Positions 9,131-18,282 of a stretch of DNA of 64,000 nucleotides are shown here, one piece after another (the stretch's first letter is position 1; each line of letters begins with the position of its first letter). The notes under the pieces were generated by a model. That model was not told where the DNA came from. It saw only the letters and a program-made list of their open reading frames with translations, and did not search any database. Made by a program: the position numbers and the translations under genes. Origin of the DNA: Diploptera punctata (lineage: Eukaryota; Arthropoda; Insecta; Blattodea; Blaberidae); contig JASPKZ010009699.1 in the NCBI GenBank assembly GCA_030220185.1, positions 60,922 to 124,921 of the forward strand, given 5' to 3'.

Positions 9131-9706
9131 CAGAGTGATTCAGAAATATGGCTATACGTTTTGATCGCATTTTGTGACGAAAATATTATTATTAAAGGAA
9201 ATATGATGGCACCATTGGAAAAGGAATCCTTCAAATGACAACAATAGAACAAAACAAAACAAATCACTGCTCACGTGCAGCTTGGCGGGTTGAATTTTGT
9301 GGGTAGCATCGAACGCCTCCACAATTCTCTTCGTTGTTTTTGCATCCGTGCTAATGCGAGACCTTCCAGGAGGTTTGATTTTCTGCATCCTTCCCGTTTC
9401 CAGCAGTCGTTTTCTCCACTTCCCCACAGTCGACGGCTGCAAATGCTACGTTAAAAACTCACGTCTTGCCCGTCTTGTGGCCTCACGATCATTAGCATAT
9501 GTTATTGCTCATGCAGCAATTGTAATTTGCTGTTGCATATTCAACGCCATTTTGACTAATGACGTAAGTTCTACACTGTTTTGTTTTATTCCATTGTTAT
9601 AATTTGAATAATTGCCTTTCCAACGGTAATTTCATATTTCCTGTAATGGTAATATTTTCATCACACAACGCGATCAAACGTATAGCCATATTTATGATTC
9701 ACCCCG
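9131..9706 (-). mobile_element. Internally deleted Tc1/mariner-like transposon, copy 1
   Basis: Inverted termini of about 110 bases: left CAGAGTGATTCAGAAATATG, right (reverse complement) CGGGGTGAATCATAAATATG, each next to a TA. A second copy at 57675-58242 has the opposite orientation and the same internal deletion. At about 576 bases it carries only the transposase N-terminus. Confidence 0.85.
9270..9560 (-). pseudogene. Transposase N-terminal helix-turn-helix fragment
   Basis: On the minus strand: QQITIAA, AITYANDREATRRAR, LQPSTVGKWRKRLLETGRMQ and KPPGRSRISTDAKTTKRIV. This is the N-terminal paired helix-turn-helix DNA-binding region typical of Tc1/mariner transposases. It then runs directly into terminal sequence (HVSSDLF...), so the DDE domain is deleted. 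A stop and a frameshift lie before the HTH. Non-functional. Confidence 0.75.
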
Positions 9707-9992
9707 TATGTTTCTATACCTTCATAACCATAAGCGACATTAAACTGAAAAAGCAGGCCCTCATTAGAAACAGCCCTACAACTTTTTGAACATAAAGTTG
9801 ATCCCGTTGCGACATATGGCCTAGAGCATCGTTCCCAACCTGTGGTTCGCGAACCCCCAGGGAGTTCGCCAAAAATTTCAAGGGGTTCGCCAAAACTTTT
9901 CCGTAATGGCGGCTTTTGAGGTTACGCCTATTATTGTTTCCTTCATTTCTGCGGCATTTCATAATAATAATCCATTCAACTATCCATAGTAA

Positions 9993-10313
9993 TTCTGCCC
10001 GAGGGCAGGTCTTTCACTGCAATCCTAGCATTTTCCATGCTTTGCTTTGCGGCTTTACTAGGGAATTACAGGTGTGGTAGCTTCCCGTTTATTCCCACAC
10101 CAGTGAAGGATGATGATGATAACGATAAGGATGATGATGATGATGGTCGGATGATTTTTCGGGGACCGTTTGGGCCTTAAGTTTTCCTGACATATGTCTT
10201 ATAGATGAGGAAAAACCTCGAAGAAAACCTCTCCGAGGAGCCTGTCCTGACCGAGAATCAAACCTGGGACCGCTGCCTAACAAGGCAGCACACTATGTCA
10301 AGACCATTGTGGT
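9993..10313 (-). mobile_element. SINE-1, minus-strand copy nested in the hAT-like element
   Basis: Reverse complement of the SINE-1 family: AATTCTGCCCGAGGGCAGGT at the left is the 3' body, and GGTTTGATTCTCGGTC-type B box sequence lies near 10250-10270. The tRNA-like head is degraded. Confidence 0.8.
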
Positions 10314-10320
10314 GAATATA

Positions 10321-10322
10321 CA

Positions 10323-10380
<58 letters not shown>

Positions 10381-10395
10381 TAATAATAATAACTA
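10321..10395. repeat. AAT microsatellite
   Basis: About 24 AAT units with a CAAT interruption. Confidence 0.95.
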
Positions 10396-10766
10396 ATATT
10401 ATTATTTAAAAATTAAATTAACCCTATAATGTCCCTTGTTATATATGTGGAAGATCGGGAATGTAACATATTATTTCCACAATAAATAAATATTTACCGC
10501 GAATGCCTGATTTACAGTTATGTAACAACGTTAGGAATGCATTTAATTTCGCTGCAACTAGGCCTACACACTGTGTAACTTTTAAACCGTAATTAGAGTA
10601 ACTTCGTTAAGGGTTAAGTTAATTTAAGGTTATTAAATATTTTGCTTGGAATTAAATTGCATGCATGTCTACTGTATATATATTTAAAAGTCAGTGGTTC
10701 ACCCAACTCAGATCGTTGTGAAAGGTGTTCGCGAGTCGAAAAAGTTTGGGAACCGCTGGCCTTGAG

Positions 10767-11200
10767 AATATATGGGTCCAATTAAAGAAAGCGAATCTCG
10801 AAAAATAGAGATACTAAAAGCCACATACCCAAAAAGGGTGCTCTGTCTCTCGAAATACACACCCTCGCGACTTGTATGTGGGTCACTAGATAAGTTTTGA
10901 GACACGGCAGTATGGCGACAGGAATGCAATAAACTAATATACCATTTGAAAGCCCAACTCTCGAACGTAAAAACCATAGCAGATAGAAACGATTCCTTTC
11001 AGTTGTCTCTGAGCAGGAACCTTTCGAAGTAGTCTGTGCGTGGTGAAATCAAACGTGTCCTATGGAGCTTGAGAGGGAGTATTTTCTTGCTACGATTTTA
11101 TATGATTTTAAGTGCGGTTTAAATGAGTCGTAAACACTTGAGCAGCTCTCACAAATATTTGGGAACCTTGCTCCTTCGCGTGGTTTCTTAAATTTAAGTA
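10767..11200. other. Spacer, nothing recognised
   Basis: No supportable coding region; short open frames lack family motifs. Confidence 0.4.
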
Positions 11201-11204
11201 TTTT

Positions 11205-11740
11205 ATTTCTAGAGAATAAATTACAAATAAACCTAAGTGTCTAGCCCTAAATAACTAATCTATCTTATATTATAAAACCTTATACTTAACTTTTTTGAGC
11301 TTCAGAACGGGAGATGTGGGATAATAAATCTACCCTAATCTACATGTTTAAAATTCGAATATCCCTTTTGAAAATATAGTATTAAAATAGTTAAGGTAAT
11401 TGATTCCATTTCCATCATTCCAGGACACATATTAAGAAAAATGGTAGCTTACTTACCCATCAGCACCTCTGCTTTGCACACACAGACAGACAGACAGACC
11501 GAGACCCTCACTTCCCTAGGGTTATATACTCAACTTGACCTAACTCTTCCACTGACTAACTGTACTCACATACCACAGCCCTAACAGTAGTACATTCCAC
11601 TCTAAAAATAGATTTACAATTAGCCAAGGAAAACTTTGTTCTGAACTATATCATGTCTAAAACGTTATTTCAACAGACTTTGCTTGAATAATTAAAATAA
11701 TCTCTAAAATAATTAAATAAAATACTCTATGTGTTCATAA
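11205..11740 (+). repeat. Rep-R, uninterrupted copy
   Basis: Aligns with 18114-19464, which carries a LINE-A insertion. Shared words include TTTATTTCTAGAGA, CCCTAAATAACTAAT, ATTAAGAAAAATGGTA, TTACCCATCAGC and AATAATTAAAATAATCT. The repeat is unclassified with no protein recognised. A short CAGA repeat lies near 11484. Confidence 0.75.
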
Positions 11741-11757
11741 CAATAATAATAATAATA

Positions 11758-11798
<41 letters not shown>
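11740..11798. repeat. AAT microsatellite
   Basis: AAT run with one GTA interruption, at the Rep-R / LINE-B boundary. Confidence 0.9.
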
Positions 11799-11811
11799 CT
11801 CTATCTATCTT

Positions 11812-12355
11812 CGGGTTTTTACAGCTGCTGCCGTCTTCCCGTGCCAAACCTCCAAAGCCTACGGTCTTGGGCATCTTCGATGCTTTGCCCTCTAGCTTGC
11901 ATTACTGTCTTCGTGTTTTCCTTCCATGTTAACCTTGGTCTTCCTCTTTTCTTCTTTCTGTTCGGATGTCATTCATATAGTTGCTTCGGCCATCGCTCAT
12001 CTTCCATTCTTAAAACATGTCCTAACCACTTTAATTCCTTCTCCTCAATTCTTTCAATTATGCTTTCGTCTGCTTCCATTATGTTTCTAATTTCCTTATT
12101 TGTGACACGTTCTAATCTAGACTTTCTGGCACTTCTTCGTAAATAATCCATTTCTAGAGCTATTAGTCTATTCTTGTAGTACTTATTGATTGTCCATACC
12201 TCACTTCCGTACATTGCAACAGATTCCACCAATGTTTTACCAATATATTTTTTGTGTCTTTCCAATATGTTTTATCCCGCCATATGGAATTTAACAATGA
12301 TATTATTTTGCTACTCAATTCAATTCTATGTTTTATGTTCTCTTTGCTTATACCT
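11812..12355 (-). pseudogene. LINE-B reverse transcriptase C-terminus
   Basis: Minus strand reads YIGKTLVESVAMYGSEVWTI, LEMDYLRRSARKSRLERV, LKWLGHVLRMEDERWPKQ, then, past a stop near 11969, KRGRPRLTWKENTKTVMQAR and IEDAQDRRLWR. This is the connection and C-terminal region of a non-LTR retrotransposon reverse transcriptase (the YGSE-x-W motif is typical). The catalytic YxDD is upstream and missing. A shorter copy is nested at 47.5-47.8 kb. Confidence 0.8.
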
Positions 12356-12360
12356 TCGAT

Positions 12361-12401
<41 letters not shown>

Positions 12402-12403
12402 GA
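12361..12403. repeat. AAT microsatellite
   Basis: About 14 AAT units. Confidence 0.95.
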
Positions 12404-12784
12404 TACCTGAAGTTGTATTTAAAAAAAGAGAATAGTACACAGTATTAAGTTCATCTGGGTCAGATGATATGTACGGAGCATAAATAGAGTAGCATGTTGC
12501 GGTGGTGTGTTAAGTGAACAATTACCGCACCTTCCTCTTCTCGTTAAATATTAACAGCACTTGCTTACGTCACAGCGTCACTTCACTACTATATACAGAA
12601 TAGAATACACATGACTGTTATTCTTGGGATCGTACATAAACTAGCTAGGCAGATGGACGGATACACGCATAGATGGATGATGAATGCTTGGATGGACTAA
12701 TAGATACAATCACAGACCGTCAGGAAAACAGAGACTTAGATCAATACAAGTAAAATTCATATCAAATTCCGTTGAGGTGAAGTC
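12404..12784. other. Spacer, nothing recognised
   Basis: No gene seen. A short GATGGATG-type run lies near 12660-12690. Confidence 0.4.

Positions 12785-12843
<59 letters not shown>
12785..12843. repeat. AAT/ATT palindromic microsatellite
   Basis: AAT units switch to ATT units near 12824, so the two halves are complementary and can fold back. Confidence 0.9.
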
Positions 12844-13254
12844 CTTCCTTCCAAGTATTAGGTCAAGGCCTGTTACGATCCTATAGAAAATTTTCCCTCC
12901 AGCGTCCGGAAAATTCTCGTATAAGACTTGAAAGCATAATAAAAGTCCCTTCAATTGGTTGCTGGCCAAAAGAAGGCAAGACCAGTGATGGGGCTGCCAT
13001 CTTATAGCCTCTGGTCAGGCTTTTCTGGAGAAGAAAAGAAAATAAAGGAAAGAAGAAATGGAAGAAAGGAAAGGCTCCCTAGCCCTCGGGTGCCCTAATA
13101 GCGTTGGGGTCGAAAAAACAAGAGTTAACCAAGAGAGGTTAGATAGTAAAGTTAAAAGAGTGCAAAACACAAGTAAGTGGAAGAAATGTTTTCCTCAGCT
13201 TGGGCACCTTGTGGTCGCCATCCACATATCCCCTAGATGAGGACCCCTGAGGGC

Positions 13255-13256
<2 letters not shown>
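12844..13256. other. Unclassified segment, GC-richer than surroundings
   Basis: A short open frame (13058-13240) has no recognised domain. Its position between two microsatellites suggests another retroposed fragment, but no partner copy occurs in the window. Confidence 0.3.
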
Positions 13257-13343
<87 letters not shown>

Positions 13344-13345
13344 TA
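13257..13345. repeat. AAT microsatellite
   Basis: Long AAT run with one frame slip (AAATAA) near 13294. Confidence 0.95.
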
Positions 13346-13650
13346 AACGAATGAACTCAAAGAGGCTTACAATACAGATAATGGAATTCTACGAAAACAG
13401 AAGTAAAACTCCAGTGGATACTATGAAGTGGATTGATGAAGACAAAAAATGACTTAAAATTGGCAGGAATTACTAAAGAAGGTATCCCAAACAGAATATA
13501 TTTAGAATTAAGGTGAATAAGTGGCAAGTTGACCAAGAGGACAAACCGAAGAAAAAAACTGGAACAACTTGGACAGATGATAGAAAACAAGCTCATAGCA
13601 AGAGAATGAAAGAAATTTGGGCTCGAAGGAAACGCCTCTAAGTACTTTGC
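13346..13650 (+). pseudogene. LINE-J 3' fragment
   Basis: The plus strand reads, with breaks, KWIDEDKK and KKTGTTWTDDRKQAHSKRMK followed by EIWARRK. A TG-x-x-W-T-E/D-ER-x-H-S-RM-x-W signature closes some insect LINE proteins. Stops and frameshifts make it a relic. Clade not determined. Confidence 0.45.
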
Positions 13651-13696
13651 GTAGTCCTACATAGGCTCATCCGCAATAAAAAAAATAATAATAGTA

Positions 13697-13838
13697 ATCT
13701 TGTTGCTTAGATCAGTTGGAACACAATTCATAATTTGATAACATGTCTGAAGAAGGTACAGTGTACCGAAACAGCTATCACTGAATTATATAATAAATAT
13801 GAAATCAAATAAAACTACGTTTTATTTTTATTTATTTA

Positions 13839-13845
<7 letters not shown>
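13697..13845 (+). mobile_element. PLE-1, 3' end only (second copy)
   Basis: Nearly identical to 3840-3990, starting TTGTTGCTTAGATCAGTTGG and ending in an ATTTTTATTTATTTAATTAA tail that runs into AAT repeats. The endonuclease domain is absent, as expected of strong 5' truncation. Confidence 0.85.
13725..13788 (+). ncRNA. Hammerhead-like motif, PLE-1 copy 2
   Basis: CTGAAGA (13747-13753), a perfect five-base-pair stem II GGTAC/GTACC with AGT loop (13755-13767), GAAAC (13768-13772), then AGCTATC where the PLE-1 copy at 3.9 kb has AGCTGTC. Compared with that copy, the mismatch in stem II is repaired by T, but stem III loses its second pair. The two copies together suggest a selected ancestral fold. 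Confidence 0.5.

Positions 13846-13875
<30 letters not shown>
13846..13875. repeat. AAT microsatellite
   Basis: Run of AAT units at the junction of two retroelement 3' ends. Confidence 0.85.
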
Positions 13876-14045
13876 TTTTATTTATTCTGGCACAGTTAGG
13901 CCATAAGGCCTTCTCTTCCACTCAACCAGCACAAATACAAATAAATATTTGACAAATATAGATATACACTATACTAATTATAAACAGTTAAAGATACATT
14001 AAATGTAGCAATGTAAATTTCATGTACAAACAACATTTTATACGA
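13876..14045 (-). mobile_element. LINE-H 3' untranslated end
   Basis: Reverse complement of the LINE-H tail seen at 17760-17935 and 59880-60045. It contains TTTATTCTGGCACAGTTA, GGCCTTCTCTTCCACTCAAC and CACAAATACAAATAAATATT. The 3' end faces the AAT run at 13846-13875. Confidence 0.75.
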
Positions 14046-14065
14046 TAATAATAATAATACTTACG

Positions 14066-14104
<39 letters not shown>

Positions 14105-14112
14105 TAATAATA
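14046..14112. repeat. AAT microsatellite
   Basis: Interrupted AAT run. Tyrosine and leucine runs in open frames here are artefacts of it. Confidence 0.9.
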
Positions 14113-14130
14113 AAATTATAATGAAAAATG

Positions 14131-14475
14131 TCCACCGCTGTGGTCTCGAGGTAGCGTGCTGCCTTGTCACGCAGCGGGCCCGGGTTCGATCCCCGGTCGG
14201 GGCAGTTTTTCTGGGTGAGGTTTTTATCGGGGTTCTTCCTCACCTGTAAGACAAATGTCAGGAAAACTTTAAGGCCCAAACTGTCCCCGAAATCATATGG
14301 CCATCATTATCATCATCCTTATCATTATCATCATCACCATCTTCATACTTCACTGGTGTGGAAAGCAACGGGAAGCTACCACACCTACAATTCCCTAGTA
14401 AAGCTGCAAGCATAGCATGAAAATATTATGATTGCAGTGAAGGACCTGCCTGCGGGCAGAATTACTATGGATGGA
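14131..14475 (+). mobile_element. SINE-1, full copy
   Basis: Best-preserved head in the window: GCTGTGGTCTCGAGGTAGCG, TGTCACGCAGCGGGCCCGGG and TTCGATCCCCGGTCGGGGCA, followed by the standard SINE-1 body and ending ATTACTATGGATGG. A tRNA-Asp-like origin is inferred from the GTC anticodon arm. Confidence 0.9.
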
Positions 14476-14480
14476 TAATG

Positions 14481-14543
<63 letters not shown>

Positions 14544-14552
14544 TATTATTAT
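14476..14552. repeat. AAT/ATT palindromic microsatellite
   Basis: The SINE-1 tail grows into AAT units and then flips to ATT units near 14506. Confidence 0.9.
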
Positions 14553-14735
14553 AGTATACATATGATGAATTATACTTTCATTAGAGACTTAGATATACGG
14601 ACTGATAGATGAATATACATACATAGTGTTCTGCCTAAGAGCTGGTCTTTCACTGCAAACTGAGCATTTTCCCACTCTTTCTTTAACTTAGGGTTAATTT
14701 TTGTATCCGCATACAAACCATTTATTTTAATATTG

Positions 14736-14935
14736 CTGTCCCAACTCCTTTCAAAATCGTTAAATTTAAAATATATGAAACTATTATTCTACCATTATAT
14801 TAAATGGATACGAAATATGAATTCTTACTTTAAGGGAGGAAAGGAGATTACGAGTATTTGACAATAAAGTTATTAGCAACTTTTTTGGACCAAAGAGAGA
14901 CGAACAGACAGGTGAATGGAGAAGACTACATAACG
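14736..14935 (+). pseudogene. LINE-A fragment, 3'-cut
   Basis: Diverged LINE-A from CCCAACTCCTTTCAAAA to GGAGAAGACTACATAAC, with frameshifts. It ends abruptly where the palindromic hammerhead element starts, so that element probably inserted here. Confidence 0.7.
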
Positions 14936-15112
14936 GTTAATAACACCGGTTCCTACGACACATTTCGTAAAAATCATAAATACAGTTCTAATCATAAAAC
15001 GGAAATATATCATAATTGTGACTTTGTTCAAAGATGCAGCAATCAATCCGGAATGCAAATGTGTCCATTAAAACCACATATATCTCTAATTGTGATAACA
15101 CAAGATAATGTA

Positions 15113-15694
15113 CATTCACAAATTAGACTAAAAGTAGTAGTAGTAGGACTTTATTAGACAAAAAGTAAGATATTTACAATATTATTTACAAATATGGGTC
15201 GCACGGGCAGTGAGCCGTACGTGCTGTTGACAGTCCGTTACAATAAAGTAATAATTGGTACTAGTGTAAAGAAAAATAAACAACAAAAAAGCAATAACAT
15301 TACAATTACATAAAGAAAACACAATAATATTACATTAAATAATAACACAATAGCATTATACACTAAAAAAAATTAATATTACAATTACATAAAGAAAACA
15401 CAATAATATTACAATTAAATAATAACACAATAGCATTATACACTAAAAAAAACATTAACATTACAATTACATAAAGAAAACACAATAATATTACAATTAA
15501 ATATAACACAATAGCATTATACACTAATTAATTTATATATAATTGTTAAGAATTAATGGTATTGTATTTTGATAACGTATATTTATTCATGATAGAGTGT
15601 TGTTCTTATTTTCCGCGTTTTGTCCAGAAATTTACCTAGGTTTATCCAATTTTCTGGATTTACCAATAACTCGTAGCATGCCATTCACAAATTA
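15113..15694 (-). mobile_element. Rep-C retroposon nested in the palindromic element
   Basis: The insert 15126-15681 is flanked by the 13-base duplication CATTCACAAATTA (15113-15125 and 15682-15694). It is homologous to 5558-5882 but expanded: a unit of about 80 bases (ACAATTACATAAAGAAAACA...) repeats three times between about 15294 and 15530. The tail is a CTA run after an AATAAAGTCC signal on the minus strand. Confidence 0.8.
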
Positions 15695-15699
15695 ATCAC

Positions 15700-15734
15700 C
15701 AAACGTGTTTCAGCTTTGAACTGGATATCATCAG
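15700..15734 (-). ncRNA. Hammerhead-like core, left arm
   Basis: Minus strand: CTGATGA (15734-15728), then an imperfect stem II region, then GAAAC (15711-15707) and ACGTTT. Stem II is decayed, so this is a relic of the motif in the right arm. Confidence 0.4.
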
Positions 15735-15773
15735 AGAGATCACATCAAAGTAAAAACAATTATCATTGATAAG

Positions 15774-15824
15774 TTAACCCTGATGATGTCCTATTCAAGG
15801 CCGAACCACGTGTCGGGATTAATT
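15774..15824 (+). ncRNA. Hammerhead-like core, right arm
   Basis: TTAACC, CTGATGA (15780-15786), stem II GTCCT/AGGCC with loop ATTCA (one mismatch), GAACC in place of GAAAC (15803-15807), then ACGT and GTC (15812-15814), followed by GGGATTAA. Stem I can form from CC/GG and TTAA/TTAA. The GAACC change hits a catalytic-core position, so this copy is predicted inactive. Confidence 0.5.
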
Positions 15825-15831
15825 AGGATGT

Positions 15832-16532
15832 GTATCTTGTCTTGTTTTAGCTAATGACAAATGAGGGGAGTTTTGAGGAAGTGGCTGAATTCAAATACCT
15901 AGGAACAATAATCACAAATAGGAATGAGATGCACAAAGAAATTAAACATAGGCTCAATTCTGGGAAATGCGTGCTATTATGCATTGCAGAGACTCTTGAT
16001 GTCCCAACTCCTTTCAAAAAACGTTAAACTGAAAATATATAAAACTATTATTCTACCAGTTATATTATATGGGTGCGAAACATGGACTCTTACTTTAAGG
16101 GAGGAAAGGAGATTACGAGTATTTGAAAATAAAGTTCTTAGGAAATTTTTTTGGACCAAAGAGAGATGAACAGACAGGTGAATGGAGAAGACTACATAAC
16201 AATGAACTACATGGTCTTTATAGGAAGCCAGATATAATAAAACAGTTAAGTCTCGTAGACTGCGATGGGCAGAACATGTTGCGCGTATGGGGAATGAAAG
16301 ACGTGCATGGAAGCTTCTTGTAGGAAAGCCAGAAAGGAAAACGCCCAGTTGGTAGACCAAGAATGAGGTGGGAGAACAACATTAACTATGATTTGAGGGA
16401 AGTAGATTATACAGGAATGCTTGGAAAGCATTAGCTCAGGATAGGGATGTATGGAGAGCTTATGTTCCGCGCGGCCATGAACCTATGGGTTCGATAGTGC
16501 CAGTGAGTAAGTAAGTATCTTGTCTTGTTTTA
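15832..16532 (+). mobile_element. LINE-A copy with 18-bp TSD, nested
   Basis: A 5'-truncated LINE-A (15850-16514) is flanked by the perfect 18-base duplication GTATCTTGTCTTGTTTTA (15832-15849 and 16515-16532). It encodes the post-catalytic part of the reverse transcriptase (GCETWTLTLREERRLRVFEN, LHGLYRKPDII), broken by frameshifts near 15962, 16150 and 16330. It ends GTGCCAGTGAGTAAGTAA, the family's repeat-type tail. Confidence 0.9.
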
Positions 16533-16840
16533 CACCTTTTACTGATATCTGATGATATAATTAGACAGAATTGCGTCCCAGACTCTTTTATCGGAATAAC
16601 AACAACAGTAAACTGTTTTACTTTCTACAGGCCTATAATAAATTTAGCAAAATTATGCATGACTACATTTAATTGTATTTTTATTCTAAACAGTATTTCG
16701 TAATTAACCTTATATTTAATCTTCGAAAATACGACCACATTTCTCCATTATTCCGCGATTTGTCATGGCTACATCTAAAAGAGAGAAGAAAATCGCATTG
16801 TCTAATTCTCTTATTAAGATCCTACATACCTCGATTGTCC

Positions 16841-17190
16841 ACCGCTGTGGTCTGGAGGTAGCGTGCTGCCTTGTCACGCAGCGGGCCCGGGTTCGATCCC
16901 CGCGTCGGGGCAGTTTTTTTCTGGGTGATGTTTTTAATCGGGGTTTTTCCTCACCTGTAAGACAAATGTCAGGAAAACTTTAAGGCCCAAACGGTCCCCG
17001 AAATCATATGGCCATCATCCTTATCATTATCATCCTTACCATATCATTATCATCATCATCCTTCACCGGTGTGGAAAGCAACGGGAAGCTACCACACCTA
17101 CACAATTCCCTAGTAAAGCTGCAAGCATAGCATGAAAATGCTTTGATTGCAGTGAAGGACCTGCCCTCGGGCAGAATTACTATGGATGGA
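16841..17190 (+). mobile_element. SINE-1, full copy
   Basis: Head CACCGCTGTGGTCTGGAGGT through TTCGATCCCCGCGTCGGGGC, then body and terminal ACTATGGATGG. One base is inserted in the B-box stem relative to the copy at 14.1 kb. Confidence 0.9.
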
Positions 17191-17935
17191 CGGATACCTC
17201 GATTCCCAATTATTTATCATCTCGTTTCCAGTATCTATCCTCAAACCATAATTTAAACACAAGATCACAACACAGTCGTTTGCTTAATATACCGCAACAT
17301 AGGACATCACATCACTCCATGTCAATACCATCTTCACTTCTCGCAACTGGAATTCCCTACCATAAGAAATACGGGGCGGCCGGAACAGTGCCAACTGGTA
17401 AACGAAATCTAAAGGGCTGGGTTGCTCTAACCTCGACTTCATCATTACCCAGTGTTAAAGGCATATATATTAATTGGCGTTTCTCGAATAATTCATTTCC
17501 ATTATTTATATTATTATTACTATAATAATAATTATGATTAGTATCAGTATTATGAGATGAGGATGGTCCAGTATTATTATTATCTTTTATTATATTATTA
17601 TTATCATTATTATTATATTACTGTTGTCATTATATTATTTATTATTTTATTAATTATTATTATTATTACTTATTATTATTATTATTGTAGTATATATATT
17701 ATTCTTCCTTTTTTTTTTTTATTATTATTATCGTAAGTATTATTATTGTTATTATCGTATAAAATGTTTGTACATGAAATTTACAAATCGCTACATTTTA
17801 TGTATCTTTATAACTGTTTTATAATTAGTATAGGTTATATCTATATTTGTCAAATATTTATTTGTATTTGTGCTGGTTGAGAGGAAGAGAAGGCCTTACG
17901 GCCTTAACTCTGCCAGAATAAATACAACATTATTA
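17191..17935 (+). pseudogene. LINE-H C-terminus and 3' end
   Basis: The plus strand retains scraps of the LINE C-terminus (TSHHSMSIPSSLLAT followed by a NSLP-like stretch) and then the 3' region with GTGCTGGTTGAGAGGAAGAG and TAACTCTGCCAGAATAAATA. The parallel copy at 59531-60045 has the same order. ATT-rich expansions lie at 17516-17760. Confidence 0.65.
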
Positions 17936-17938
17936 TTA

Positions 17939-18001
<63 letters not shown>
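17930..18001. repeat. ATT microsatellite (LINE-H tail)
   Basis: A pure ATT run directly after the AATAAATA end of LINE-H, consistent with a 3' tail made or expanded from the element's terminal triplet. Confidence 0.95.
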
Positions 18002-18002
<1 letters not shown>

Positions 18003-18282
18003 GAACTGTTGGTTTTCTTAGGGCGGAATTTTGGTAGCATGAGGTTCTAGCCGAGCGTTAGTATGTTATAAAGGCATACGTGTTTTCGAATGTAAATAAA
18101 TGGATTCTTAATTTTATCTATTTTATTTCTAGAGATTAAAGAATACAATACCCTAAGTACTCTAACCCTAAATAACTAATTTAAGCTTATATTAAGAAAA
18201 CCTATATTCTAACCTTCTTGAGATTTGAGAGATTGAGTTGGGGGTTTATAAATCTATCCTAATTTACATTTTTATAATTATA

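Larger units (their letters stand above)
9819..10766. mobile_element. hAT-like DNA transposon carrying a SINE, 8-bp TSD
   Basis: Left end CATCGTTCCCAACCTGTGG with GGTTCGCGAACCCCC. Right end, reverse-complemented, CAGCGGTTCCCAAACTTTT with CTCGCGAACACC. Eight-base target duplications GCCTAGAG (9819-9826) and GCCTTGAG (10759-10766) differ by one base. The termini and TSD length are hAT-type. No transposase remains. SINE-1 and an AAT repeat sit inside. Confidence 0.75.
14936..16706. mobile_element. Palindromic hammerhead element, copy 1, with two nested insertions
   Basis: The outer ends are GGTTAATAACACC at the left and, reverse-complemented, GGTTAATTACGAAATAC at the right. The arms are inverted repeats: left arm 14936-15734 (interrupted by Rep-C) and right arm 15775-16706 (interrupted by LINE-A). 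They share ACGAAAT, TTGCATTCC/TTGCGTCCC and ribozyme-like cores next to a spacer of about 45 bases. Homologous copies lie at 27.1-27.6 and 47.3-48.8 kb. Best guess: a PLE-type element with inverted terminal repeats. No protein remains. Confidence 0.6.

Noticed and set aside
14131..14205. Functional tRNA-Asp gene
   Set aside because: The sequence is the head of a multi-copy SINE with a conserved 270-base body. The acceptor stem does not pair as a mature tRNA should.
14936..15113. Third partial copy of the receptor locus at 15 kb
   Set aside because: At first the match to 27.13-27.25 kb looked like receptor upstream DNA. The left and right arms at each locus also match each other inverted, so the shared sequence is the palindromic element and not the receptor gene.
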